From Panicum virgatum (Eukaryota > Streptophyta > Magnoliopsida > Poales > Poaceae), in contig NC_053141.1 of NCBI RefSeq assembly GCF_016808335.1, positions 3,051,326 to 3,115,325 on the forward strand: DNA of 64,000 nucleotides, in the 5' to 3' direction. The first letter of the stretch is position 1; every line of letters starts with the position of its first letter. Shown here one piece after another: positions 1 to 10,129 of the stretch. Made by a program: the position numbers and the translations under genes. The notes below the pieces were generated by a model that saw nothing but the letters and a program-made list of their open reading frames with translations, was not told the origin of the DNA and ran no database searches.

Positions 1-1088
1 CTGAAGTAAGCTCCGGAGTGAGCCAGTACCCTGATCATCCACTCTGTCGGGTTCTGCAGCATACATACAACAAATAAATCAAAATAAATTAAAAGAAGCT
101 GCCGCCGCTAGCTGATGCTCATTGTTGTTAATACGAAACTTGCGAGATAACTTTCTGCGTATAGATATACCTGGGGAGAAAAAGCTTTTTCTATCTTTAT
201 CTTGCTTGCAAGATCAAGCGGTGTGTAGCCGACCCCGTTGAAAAGGTTGAGCTCCACATCCCTGTTCCCCACGAGATGGCCGAAAATGGACTCGTCCCTG
301 TTCTTGACTGCCTGATGTAGCGCAGTATTTCCGTCATTGTCCTTCATATTAAGAATGTTGGTAAACGTCGGGTTTCCGCACACGAACTTGACCACGTCTG
401 TCTTCTTGTTCTCAACGGCGACATGGAGGAATGTCCTGCCCCTGTTGTCCCGTGGGGTTGGATGGTTGTCTCCGTCGAGCAATGCGCGTACTGCATCCAT
501 TGCACCAACAGAAGCAGCTACGTGGATGGGGCGCATCCCGTTGTCATCTGCCATGTTTATGCCAGTACTGCCTTCTCCAAGCAGAAGAAGCCTTGTTACA
601 CCCTCGACTCCAGCCGATGCTGCAAAGTGAAGAGGTATGCTTCCAGAATTATCAGGTGCATTCCTCAGATCTGGTCTCTCATCTATAACTATCTGGGTAA
701 GATCTGCATGCCATCAAGCGTTTAATTTCTTAGTATCAGTAGTCTGTCTGCTTATAGTACCAACAAATTAAGAAGCATCTGATCTTATTTACCTTTACTC
801 CGAAGAGCAGCGATGTGCAGCGCATTTTGCCCATCTGGTCCACCGTACGACAGAGAGTCACCAAAGGTTGCAATGAGATCCATAGCGATGTCGCTGTATC
901 CCAGGAAGATGGCGAGATATAGCGGAGGCATGCCGTTGATGTTCTGTTTATCCTCACGCAAATTTCCTTGTCTAATTAATTCTCTACTACGCTGCCTCAC
1001 TGCTCCGTGCAGCGCCGTCTCCTCTTGTGCTTCTCGTTCGTAGAGCGGTCCAGATGCATTCAGACTTCCAGCTTCGGTCCCTTGACTT
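1..1088 (-). CDS. ACD6-like ankyrin-repeat protein, partial (3' end off window)
   Basis: Three exons on the minus strand join in frame: about 1088-793, 703-171 and 53 to the left edge. The donor after AAAG (GTAAATAAG) and the acceptor GCATGCAG join a split Asp codon, and the CCCCAG|GTATATC donor joins in phase 0 to an exon beginning NPTEW. The peptide carries successive ankyrin repeats with the usual core patterns (TALHGAV, NALHIAAL, SIPLHFAA, RPIHVAA, TFLHVAV, TALHQAV, YTPLDLAS). In grasses such proteins continue into a C-terminal PGG domain with membrane segments, which would lie outside this window. ACD6-like proteins are membrane-associated immune regulators; that role is family knowledge and is not shown here. 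The first exon is not identified: the acceptor at 1089-1090 implies at least one more exon upstream, perhaps beyond the repeat at 1.13-1.55 kb. Confidence 0.8.
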
Positions 1089-1129
1089 CTGTCAAGAAGC
1101 AGCTATAGTTATTAAATTTTCTATTGGAA

Positions 1130-1545
1130 AATATCTAAATTACTCCTCTCACCTATAATCAAAATTGGATACCCCCTAAACTATGCCCTTTGGTTATAAT
1201 TACCCCTAGTACAATTTGTCCTTTTCATTTCTCTATGCATTGGTGGAGTTTTAAGTTGAAATTTTACAAAATGATAGTATACATCATAACACATGTTAGA
1301 TAAAACATATCATATTTTTTTATAATCATTTTCATAGGGTAGGATATTTAATAACAAATTAATCATTGGAGTTCAAAATTATATGAAAAATTATATTAAT
1401 TTTTTAATAATTTAAAATTAAAATTTAACTTGTGTATGGATTTATGAGGTAAAATAAATTAAATAGCATAGTTTAGGGGGCAAATTGAACCAAATTATAG
1501 TTTAGAGGGTTATTCAGACTTTGGTTATACTTGAAGATATTAAAT
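1130..1545. repeat. Fold-back, AT-rich MITE-like element
   Basis: The two ends are rough inverted copies: CCCCCTAAACTATGCCC near 1170 and its reverse complement around 1465-1485, followed by a second inverted TAGTTTAGAGGGTTATTC block. The middle is AT-rich and non-coding. This is the structure of a non-autonomous DNA element. It lies just upstream of the ankyrin exons, possibly inside that gene's first intron. I could not fix a target-site duplication. Confidence 0.45.
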
Positions 1546-1721
1546 TGAACTTTTTCCTTTTCTACTGAGCTTTTGCAAGAATAGATATCCCGAGTCCTCT
1601 ATATAGTTGTGGTCTTGTGGATCGTGCACTAGCTTGAAGAGGGCTGAGCTTAGATATTCAGCATTGGGTTGCATAATTGATCATCACCATGTACGAAAGA
1701 CCTCCATGACCTTTCCTCGAC

Positions 1722-1857
1722 ATAAAAAATACCGGTGGGAATTAGACCTATACTAGGAATTGGACCGAATTGGACCGGTACTAATATTATTAGTTAGTAT
1801 GGGTCTAATTCCCACCGGTATTTTTATGGTGGATGGATAACTCTTTTTCTAGTAGTG
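1722..1857. mobile_element. Orphan CACTA right end with internal inverted repeat
   Basis: The block ends in TTTTTCTAGTAGTG (1844-1857), the reverse complement of a CACTA terminus. Before it, 'cataaaaataccggtggga' and its inverted copy flank a short centre (1722-1829). No matching CACTA left end is visible upstream, so this is a truncated or very short element. It lies 7 bp from the left end of the next CACTA element. Confidence 0.5.
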
Positions 1858-2358
1858 CCACACACACTACTAGAAAATCTCTCATTAGTACCGGTCGGGA
1901 ACCCCAGTTTGTACCGGTTACCCGACCGGTACCGCTCCTCCGGTACTAAGTGCGCGCACACTTAGTACCGGTCAGCTGGCCCGGTACTAAACGGCCTATT
2001 TAGTACCGTTGGTAATACCAACCGGTACTAAACTGCTGGCGTGGCCAGCAGTTAGGCCGAGCAGTTACCAACCGGTACTAAAAGAATTTTTTTTCTTTTT
2101 GATCCTTTATATTTGTTCTCTTTTGCTTTCAATTTCAATTGATTAGTATTAGTAGTCGTAGTCGCAGCGGTTTGTGTATTCGTACTCATACTCGTATCTA
2201 GAATTCGTATTTGTATATGGAGCAAAGCAAATAAAAGAAATTATATACATACATGGATAAAAGAAATGTTAGAAATTATATGCATACATGGATAAAAGAC
2301 AATAATATTTACAAGTATGAATTCTCATAAGTTTTTTCCGATAAATTCTTCAGTAATT

Positions 2359-5300
2359 CTAATCATCTGCATCACCATCGGCACCGGCATCCTTCTTGCG
2401 GCGTTTGCTGAGTTGATCAGCTCGAGCCACACTTATCCTTGGATCGGAATGAAATTCACCTTTTGGATTTATCACCTCATCCAATAGGAATCCACAGAGT
2501 GCTTCTTGAATTGCCCTGATTCTTTCCGGTTCGATGAGGTTCTCTTTCATATTCCAAATCTGTCAACAACAAATAAACACCAATAGTTTAATTTAGTACA
2601 TGCATGGAATTAGATACAAGAAATTGTTACTAATGTTATACGTACTTCGAAGTTTTCTTGTGTCACCCTCTTGGTATCTCTGCAAAAAAAGTACATGTGC
2701 TCACATACGTAGTATCCGCAGAGGTTGGTTTCTCGGTTCTGTCTCAAACACTACATGTTATGAAATATTCATGCTGTTTGAATATATGAAAGTAGATGTG
2801 CGATATTCGTACCGGCTTGTTATGGTTGAATTCAAGTTCAGTCGGTGTTGACGTGACTCCTAATTGTGTTTTGAGGAACCGAGACCATGCCCTTTGCATG
2901 ATGTCTACGAGATTTTGATATAATTCTGGTGGCTTCTTCAAGGAGTCCCACACAGTAACTCGGGACCGATCGATTTCGATCACAAGTAGGATCCAGTGGA
3001 AACTGTGGATACATACATATGGATACAAGAAATGTTAGATATATACACTTATTGGCTAGTTGAAGTGACTCAAAAAGTGAAAGGACTCACTTGAAGTTGT
3101 ACGGAAACAGAATGAATGTACGATTGTGCTAACCTTCCAAGGACATGACTAAATTATTCTCGGTCTGATTAGGATATTGGCGTACACTCTCCTCATGTAT
3201 AACATTCGGATCGATGAAGCCAACGTTGTAAATCCCGCTCTTCCGGCATTCTTGAATTTTCATCCTGCACGATTACAAATAAAAGGAGGGAATGAGAAAT
3301 CTAAACGACTTAGTAGGGCTAGAGTATACAATTGACAGGAAACACTTACATAGACCATACACTGACGAGGGACTTGTCTAGGGCGTCTTGATGGAATAGA
3401 AACCAAAAATGGTCAAAATCGATACAAATGTCATCCATTCCCCGATAGAAATGGGTATGTTTAATTCGAGTAGCTAGCATTATATACCCCTCTGCACATG
3501 CTTTCAAGTACCACTGATGGAACTCACGTATTCTTGTTGGTAGGGTGTCAATCAACTCTGGCCACATCAGAGGTTCCCCCAGTACAAATGGCTTTCTTCC
3601 TGCCCCTTGGTGAACCGGGATTTTTTCATGACCTAGGAGCTGAGCTTTTGTGAGGTTCGTTTCCTTAACAAACTCAGCAGTAGCTTCATCCTCTTTTGAA
3701 AGCACTACTAGAGGGGGTACGCTTTTTTTGGGTTGTTCGCCGAGCTGGGGGACTTGGTTGTACCTCCGATTACTCTTCTTCTCCCATGATTTTGTAATCG
3801 AGCGGTCGTAGTCCGACATCAGTGGAGGCTTTGGTTGGCACATCATGGATAGATAGAATTTCTTCCCTGCCGGATCCACTGGTTCCTTTGGCAGAGGCTT
3901 CTTTGTCTTCAACTGCTTGTGCACGTCTTCTTGCACCCAAGCATCCAATTCCTCTGGAGTCATTTTGTAACCTGACTTCTCTGGCGCGGGCTTCTCTTTC
4001 TTCTTTCGTTCTTGAGTCTTCTTCGGCCTTGGAGGTGGCGGTGGCGGCACCCAAGCAGATTTCTTCTTCTTTGCGGGGGGAGGAGATGGCGGAGGCGGAC
4101 TAACACTGGGCTCCCCGGAAGCGGCCGGTGACGGCGATGGACTAACACTGGGGTCTTGGGCTGCGGGCAGTGACGGTCGATCCACACTAGGCCTCGAAGA
4201 CCCTTGAGCAGCTGGCGGTGACCTCGGAGACGGGCTAGGGTCCCTTCCTGCAATTTTTATGTACTGTTTTTTCCAACAGATCCAAGTGTGGAGGGCCTGT
4301 CCTAGTTCCTCTTCTCCATCACCTCCAGGGATCTCGAGGTCGAGGTCTTCCCATCCTTTCTCGACACGGTCAACCATGACTCTAGCATATCCTTCTGGAA
4401 TTGTCATGTCATGGATTGTCCTGCCTTGAACAGGGACTTCAGTTACCCCTTGAGCGACTACTTTCAATTTTTTCCTTAGCGGAAATAGAAGCTCACAGGA
4501 GGTCCTCACAGTGATGTCGTCCACGGGGTAGTGTTCCGCAACCGTTTCCTCTCGATCTGCAGCTGGGTGTTTCGTTGAAGCGACGCTGCGAGCCGACGGG
4601 GCTAGTCTCCAACTGAGCCACAGATCTGGCTTCTGGTGGCTGCTGCTGGCTAGTTCCAAGTGCACCTTCGATCGAAGCAAACCGTTCTTCTAGGGCACGC
4701 ACCTTCTCTGCTACTTCAGCCTTGTTTCTCTGCCGGCTTCGATACGTCTCTATGTCGCCACTAAAGCCATGCTTCCATGGAACTACGCCCATGCCTCGCA
4801 CACGTCCTGTGTGTTCCGGTGTGCCAAGAGCGTACGTCAGCTCGTCTTTCTCTCTGTCCGACTTGAAGCTGCCTTCAGACGCCTTTAGTGCCACATCGAG
4901 CCTGTCGGCCGCTTCCCTTATGGCATCGCTAGTGACGAACGACCCATCTTCCATATTCAATGAGCCTCCATGAGCGTAGAAGTAATATTTTGCTCGCAAC
5001 GGCCAGTTCAAAGTCGCCGGTATGATTCCTCTGGCAACGAGATCATCTTCCATCTTCTGCCATTTCGGAATCGCCGACGCATATCCTCCTTGCCCAAGAT
5101 GATGGAAGTGCTTCTTTTTGCTCGCATTTTCTTTGTCCTGGGTTGTCTTCTTCTCGCTATACTCGGACGACTAGTACTACATGAATGCCTCCCAATAAGG
5201 ACGTTGATTCTTGAAGTTTTTCTCGAAGTCCGGCGTGAGTCCCTTTTTAACATAGTCTTTGTTCAAATTTTTCTTGAACGTCTGAAAAGCAATAGCCATC

Positions 5301-5885
5301 TTCTTCATGACCCAATCCTTAAGTAGCTGTTCTTTGTCCTCCGAAAAGGTGAAGTGTCGTTTCACATCTGCCCATAACATTTCTTTCTTGGTCTCGGGGA
5401 CGATGTCAGCATCGATATCTATGGCTTTGTTTTTCTTCCATAGCTTGAAGCTAATGGGAATGTGGTCCCTGACATAACATCCACATTGATTCACCACCGT
5501 CGTCTTCACACCCTTCGGAGACTTTGGTTCACCGTCAGGTTGCAATGAAGTGATAATAGTGTGCCCCTCCATGATTTTCTTCGACCCTCATTTCTATTTT
5601 GGTTTCCTAGTCAATCCAGATGCCTAAAAAATATGTATTTAGTACGCATTGTACTTACATACAGAATTAATGCATATGTTTATATATATAAGCACGAATT
5701 GTATATACCTCTGCGCTATCATCTTGCACAGTCGTTTGTTCTGGCTGGTTATCATCGTCATCGCCAGTATCGTTAAGGTATTGGCTGCCATCATCCTCGG
5801 CAGCATCCTCTTCATAGTGGCGCGTGCCCGTACCAATTATGTCCGCAAGAAATGCCACGTCATCATCACGGCGAAAGAGTTCCAT
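2359..5885 (-). pseudogene. CACTA-encoded Ptta/En-Spm plus Ulp1 (C48) protease-like protein, broken
   Basis: This is a multi-exon minus-strand gene inside the CACTA element. From the 5' end: an acidic exon starting MELFRRDDD (5885 downward); a plant-transposase (Ptta/En-Spm) segment with VVNQCGCYVRDHIPIS (about 5570-5180); a segment with HGGSLNMEDGSFV (about 5050-4500); then, in a different frame, a proline/lysine-rich region (4500-3346). The C-terminal exons resemble the catalytic domain of Ulp1/SENP cysteine proteases: FHWILLVIEI with the catalytic His (about 3000), VTVWDSL with the Asp, and NLCGYYVCEH with the Cys (about 2720-2690). The gene ends at 2359. It is broken by a frame change near 4500-4600 and a nonsense codon in the exon at about 3125. 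No function in the host is expected. Confidence 0.7.
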
Positions 5886-5942
5886 TTCGTTTCCTATGTG
5901 AATCAACATATGTTTGATATGCAATTTTGTACTAATTGACAA

Positions 5943-7100
5943 TGTATAAAAAAATTACAAGTGCACCTTCGATAAATCCGTACAATGCATACATGGACAA
6001 AATTTCTAAAATTTACATCATATACATCTTATTTACATTTCCCCTGGAATTTTATAAAATATGCCCTGAATTTTCTAATATTTTCTACTAATTACACATG
6101 TTTATAGTATAGCAAACTAAAATTTACAAAAAATTAGAAATTCAATAGATAAGGCTGTACAAGACAAAATTTACATCAGATACATTTCATAACACACACA
6201 ATTCAACAATACCAAATAAAACAATAAATGTGAAGCCCGTAAAGACATGAAGTTTTCTATAATATACAAGATTTTTGTACAATATCCATAATTACTACAA
6301 GATATAAAGACATACTTCTGTACAATATACCTAAGCAATAATTTTATAAAATGTCCCGTGGAATTTTATAAAATGTGCCCTGAATTTTCTAAGATTTTCA
6401 ACTATTTTTCTACTATTTTCACCAATTTCTAATATTTTCTACTGATTTCACCTGTTTATAATATAGCAACCTAAAATTTACAAAGAAAATTACAAATTCA
6501 ATAGATAAAGCTATACAAGACAAAATTTACATCATATACATTTCATAAAATACACAATTCAACAATACCAAATAAAACAATAAATGTGAAGCCCGTAAAG
6601 TCATGAAGTTTTCTACAATATACATGATTTTTGTACAATATCCATAATTACTACAAGATATAAAGACATAGTTCTCTACAATATACCTAAGCAATAATTT
6701 TCTATTTTCTATAATGTTTCTAAAACCATAATACTATTTTCAGCTATATTTATAATTCTCTACATTTTCCATAATTTTCATATACATTTTCAGCTATTTT
6801 CATAATTTCCATAAGTTTGCCTGTAAAAAAAAGTGCCATGGAACCTTTTACATTTTGATAACCAGTTTCTAAGATTTTCTACTATTTTCATAATTTTTCT
6901 CACGAATGTTTCTACCATTTATAGAATTACTAAAGGTTTCTAAGTTTTTCTAACATTTTCGTCAAATTTTCTAACAAAACCAATTTTTCTACCATTCATA
7001 GAATTACTAAAGCTTTCCAAGATTTTCTACCATTTCTCTAAGTTTGTATACTATTTTTTCTAAATTTTTCTACAATTTTATAGAAGTACCTAAAAAATAA
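5943..7100. repeat. AT-rich non-coding stretch with a tandem duplication of about 330 bp
   Basis: No credible coding sequence. A block containing 'tgtgaagcccgtaaag' and 'acaatatccataattacta' occurs twice (about 6047-6330 and 6360-6690) with small differences. The rest is degenerate ttttctac/attttc sequence. It is probably the 5' intron or leader of the CACTA minus-strand gene. Confidence 0.7.
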
Positions 7101-7104
7101 AAAA

Positions 7105-7142
7105 AAGGTGACGTCAGCACCCGGGTGTGCTGACGTCACCTT
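7105..7142. promoter_or_regulatory. Near-perfect palindrome carrying two TGACGTCA sites
   Basis: AAGGTGACGTCAGCAC is followed, after CCGGGT, by its exact reverse complement. Each arm contains TGACGTCA, the core bound by TGA/bZIP-type factors. It sits between the AT-rich stretch and the GC-rich segment near the 5' side of the CACTA minus-strand gene. A regulatory role is inferred only; it could also be a structural repeat. Confidence 0.4.
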
Positions 7143-7815
7143 ATTCCAGGGCTTACGGCCGGCGATAGGTCCGGCGTGGCGGCGGCCGGCGGCACGGATC
7201 GAGGCGGAGGTGGAGGACGAGGGCGCAGCGGCCGGACGGTGGCACGGATATTGAGGCGGAGGCGCGTGAAGGAGGAGGGCGCGGTGGCTGGGCCGATGGC
7301 GACGAGGATGACGGCGGCAAGCCGGCCGGGGGCGAGGACGACAAGGCAAGCGCGCGCGAGCTCGGCGGGGAGAGGCGGCGGATCCGGGGCGCCGAGGCGT
7401 GCCTGTACGGGTGGAGGAGGGCGGCGCCGAGGAGGATCTGGGTGCGGGCGTCGGGAGGCCGAGGGGCGGCGGCGCCGCGGGGTGGAGCTGTGCGCAGGAA
7501 GGAATGCGCGCCACGCAGGGGAGGAGTGGCGTCCTCCGTAGAGGCGGACCCACGGCACAGAGGAGGAGCGGCGCGGAGGTGGGGCGACGTCGACGGCGCG
7601 GAGGAGGAGCGGCGGCGCAGCGGGCCGGGACGATGACGACGAGAATGAAGAACTGGAGATCGAAATCCAAGTGTTGGCATATATATAGGATTGCCAGTTT
7701 AGTACCGGTCCTTGTCTACTCCCGGTAATAAACTGGCATCGGGGCAGTTTAGTACCGGCCGCAGACACGGACCGGTACTAAACTGGCTCATTTAGTACCG
7801 GGCTCATTTCAGTTC
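7143..7815 (-). other. GC-rich segment and right subterminal repeats of the CACTA element
   Basis: A very GC-rich block (7150-7640) is open in several frames on both strands, as expected from base composition alone; none of the translations resembles a protein family. It is followed by inverted tagtaccgg/actaaactgg subterminal repeats (7695-7800). I read it as the 5' leader/promoter side of the CACTA gene plus the inner part of the lost right terminus. Confidence 0.55.
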
Positions 7816-7884
7816 TGTTAATAATTCATCTTTTTTTATAACCTACCATTTAGCATTGAATCGCTCAAGCTTTCTATTATAGGT

Positions 7885-7985
7885 GGACACGTCAGAGCCA
7901 GCCACCAGGCTCGCGGTGGGCCGACAAGGTCCGTCCTTACATCGACTCTTGGGCCGCGGCCCTCGATGACGTCGTTTTCGAGGAT
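7885..7985 (+). repeat. Inverted partial copy of the PMD gene exon
   Basis: This sequence, from 'gtggacacgtcag' to 'gacgtcgttttcgagga', matches the reverse complement of about 9345-9441 with only a few differences. It is therefore a roughly 100-bp inverted duplicate of an exon of the neighbouring PMD-type gene. It sits at the junction between the CACTA and the Mutator-like element. Downstream (8000-8120) are two degenerate copies of 'catcgcccg-aacactgca'. Confidence 0.75.
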
Positions 7986-8224
7986 ATCCCACAGCGCTCA
8001 CTCGTGATTATTGCACTGCCGCGACATATCCCATCGCCCGGAACACTGCATGGCACCGGCCTAATCGTCATAATTTCACTGCACGGACATATACCATCGC
8101 CCGAAACACTGCACCGGCCTACTCATTATAATGGTACGTAATGGACACATCCAATCATAGTCTGCACAGGCCTACATAACATAGTATGACGGAACAAAGT
8201 AATTAACAAGCTACAACTTGTAAA

Positions 8225-9799
8225 CTAGATGCGTCCGCGCTTGCCCCCTCTCTTCCTGCCACGTCGCTCTGCAGCCTGGCCCGCCCTAGTGTCGTGCTGC
8301 GAGTACGTCAGTGGCTCCAGCGGGATGGTCTGGCGAGTGGACCGACGACCCTGCTCAGGAACAGGCATCTGCTCCACCTGACTGTAGTCCTGCGTCGCGA
8401 GTGGGGCACCCCCCAGCTGTGAAGTGCCGACGACCTCCTGCGTTGGTGCAAAAGAGAAGAACGTGTTCACCCTCACCATCTGCGTGAGGTCGTCCACCTC
8501 CTGAATCTCCTCATCGTCGTCTGTCCCTCCCACCTGCCGGTACTCTGATTCACAAGCTTCCATCCATCAATATTCAATTAAAAATGTACTTGTTATCGCA
8601 TGAAGAGACGTACCTAAATCGTGTATTGGACGATGAAGAGACGAAGATCTGGCGCCGTAGGGATCTATCGACGGAAATAACGACGAGCCGGGCGCTACAC
8701 GAATAAGAAGTACAAGTTAATGAATAAAGTTTTACATGATACGGTATTGTAAGTGACACGAGGTTAGAGTACGATTTACCTGCCGAGTACAAATGTGCCG
8801 GTCGCGGCACGTACGTGGGCCGAACTGCAGAACCCGAAGGTGTCGCCATCGTGTCAGGTGGCGGTGGCGGTGGACCTGACTGTGCCGCGGGTGCAGACCG
8901 TCGTGACGATGGACCGGGCACAGGCACTGGCCCCGAACTGCGAGGTGGGAGGAAGGTGTCGTCCTCACGATAGGTCACGGCTCGTCGGAATCGCTTGCAC
9001 ATATCGACGATCTTCTGCAGCGTGCTCTGGTGCTGGGCGGGCATCATGTCATGGTACTGGCCCATACTCGACGAAGCCTCGGACTCAATCACTCGTATGA
9101 CATCGTACTGTACCGAGAAAGTAGTAACATCATATGCAACCAGTTTTGTATACTGCAAAATCAATCAGAGAAACGTACCGCTATGGCGAAGTTCTGGTCT
9201 CGAACTACGGGGTACGTCTCGGACACCCTTGCGGCCTCGATCCGAGCCTCTGGTGGAACGTGCACGACATGTGTGCGCGTCCTTGGCAGGTACCACCGTA
9301 GATAGTCCGTGAACGCCTCGTCGCTGTGCGGCCGATCCTTGAAAACGACGTCGTCGAGGGCCGCGGTCCAAGAGTCGACGTAAGGACGGACCTTGTCGGC
9401 CCACCACGAGCCTGGTGGCTGGCCCTGACGTGTCCAGAAGTGCCGCGAGGAGGGACATGTCGAACTGAAACCGTGGAGCCCTGTCCCGAGGTCGACGTGC
9501 AGGGTCGGCCATATCTCCCTCCACAAGTCGCGCAATCGAGAGAAGACCTGAAGCGCATAGCCTACATCGCGAAAATGAAACATCAAGTTAGAACAAACGG
9601 TTACGGAAACAATTAAAATATGTGCCAAATGTAACCCGTACCTAGGAACCCAACGACGGTGTATCGGCATCGTCGACATGGGCACACGTGCCCGAAACGT
9701 CCCTAAGCTTATGCCACGGACTGCAGACATGTACGACCGGTGGCGCTTGTCGACAAGAGCATCGAGCAACTCAGGGGTGGCTCCTTCCTCGTGCGCCAT
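8225..9799 (-). CDS. Plant mobile domain (PMD)-like transposon protein
   Basis: A minus-strand gene of about five exons. Exon 1 starts MAHEEGATPELLDALVD (9799) and ends at a CTAG|GTACGG donor near 9642; exon 2 (about 9561-9179) carries WWADKVRPYVDSWTAALDD and LRWYLPRTRTHVV, the pattern of the C-terminal part of the PMD/aminotransferase-like domain. Exon 3 (about 9105-8780) has YDVIRVIESEASSSMGQYHD and a proline-rich tail. A short exon near 8694-8615 and a last exon (about 8550-8225) ending in a basic RGRKRGGKRGRI tail complete it. The splice sites fit GT-AG and no internal stop was needed. PMD proteins are common passengers of Mutator-like and gypsy elements, and their function in transposons is unclear. 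The basic tail could be a nuclear-localisation signal (inference). Confidence 0.6.
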
Positions 9800-10129
9800 A
9801 TCTGTATAATAAGATTTATTAGAAAAAATTTCAGAACATAAATAACAATATTAAGCATAATAACATTAAGTAATACAACAAATACGTAATAAAATACTAA
9901 ATAAAACATAACGTAATAAACTAATAAATGATGCACAACAAATTACATACCATATAACTTCAATTTTCAATTACAGCAACAAAGTTGAACATACGTTTGC
10001 TCCACACATTACAACAAATATTCGTACGGCAAGACGAAATCAGTTTACGACATATTAGTTCTTAATATTACATAATTTAATATCGAACATGATTCAATAT
10101 CGAATGACACAGTTTACAATCGTCATCGA
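9800..10129. other. AT-rich spacer between the two MULE genes
   Basis: Non-coding, dominated by ataa/aaat tracts. It separates the 3' end of the transposase gene from the start of the PMD-like gene and presumably carries the promoter of the latter. I see no clear TATA box or repeat. Confidence 0.5.

Larger units (their letters stand above)
1865..7815 (-). mobile_element. CACTA (En/Spm) DNA transposon, right end truncated
   Basis: The left terminus CACTACTAGAAAA begins at 1865 and is followed by many subterminal copies of tagtaccgg/ccggtacta (1890-2080). Copies of the same motif reappear at 7695-7800, marking the other subterminal region. The expected terminal TTTTCTAGTAGTG is missing there, so the right end is lost near 7815. 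The interior holds a minus-strand gene with a Ptta/En-Spm N-terminal part and a Ulp1-like protease C-terminal part. No TNP2-type transposase is present, so the copy is a non-autonomous derivative. Confidence 0.8.

Noticed and set aside
1600..1674. Possible first exon of the ankyrin gene (MQPNAEYLSSALFKLVHD) on the minus strand
   Set aside because: The peptide looks protein-like, but no GT donor compatible with the exon at 1088 follows it, so it was not included in the gene model.
7038..7768. Long overlapping open frames on both strands in GC-rich DNA
   Set aside because: They overlap in several frames, translate to low-complexity Ala/Arg/Pro sequence and lie in the CACTA leader. They follow from base composition.
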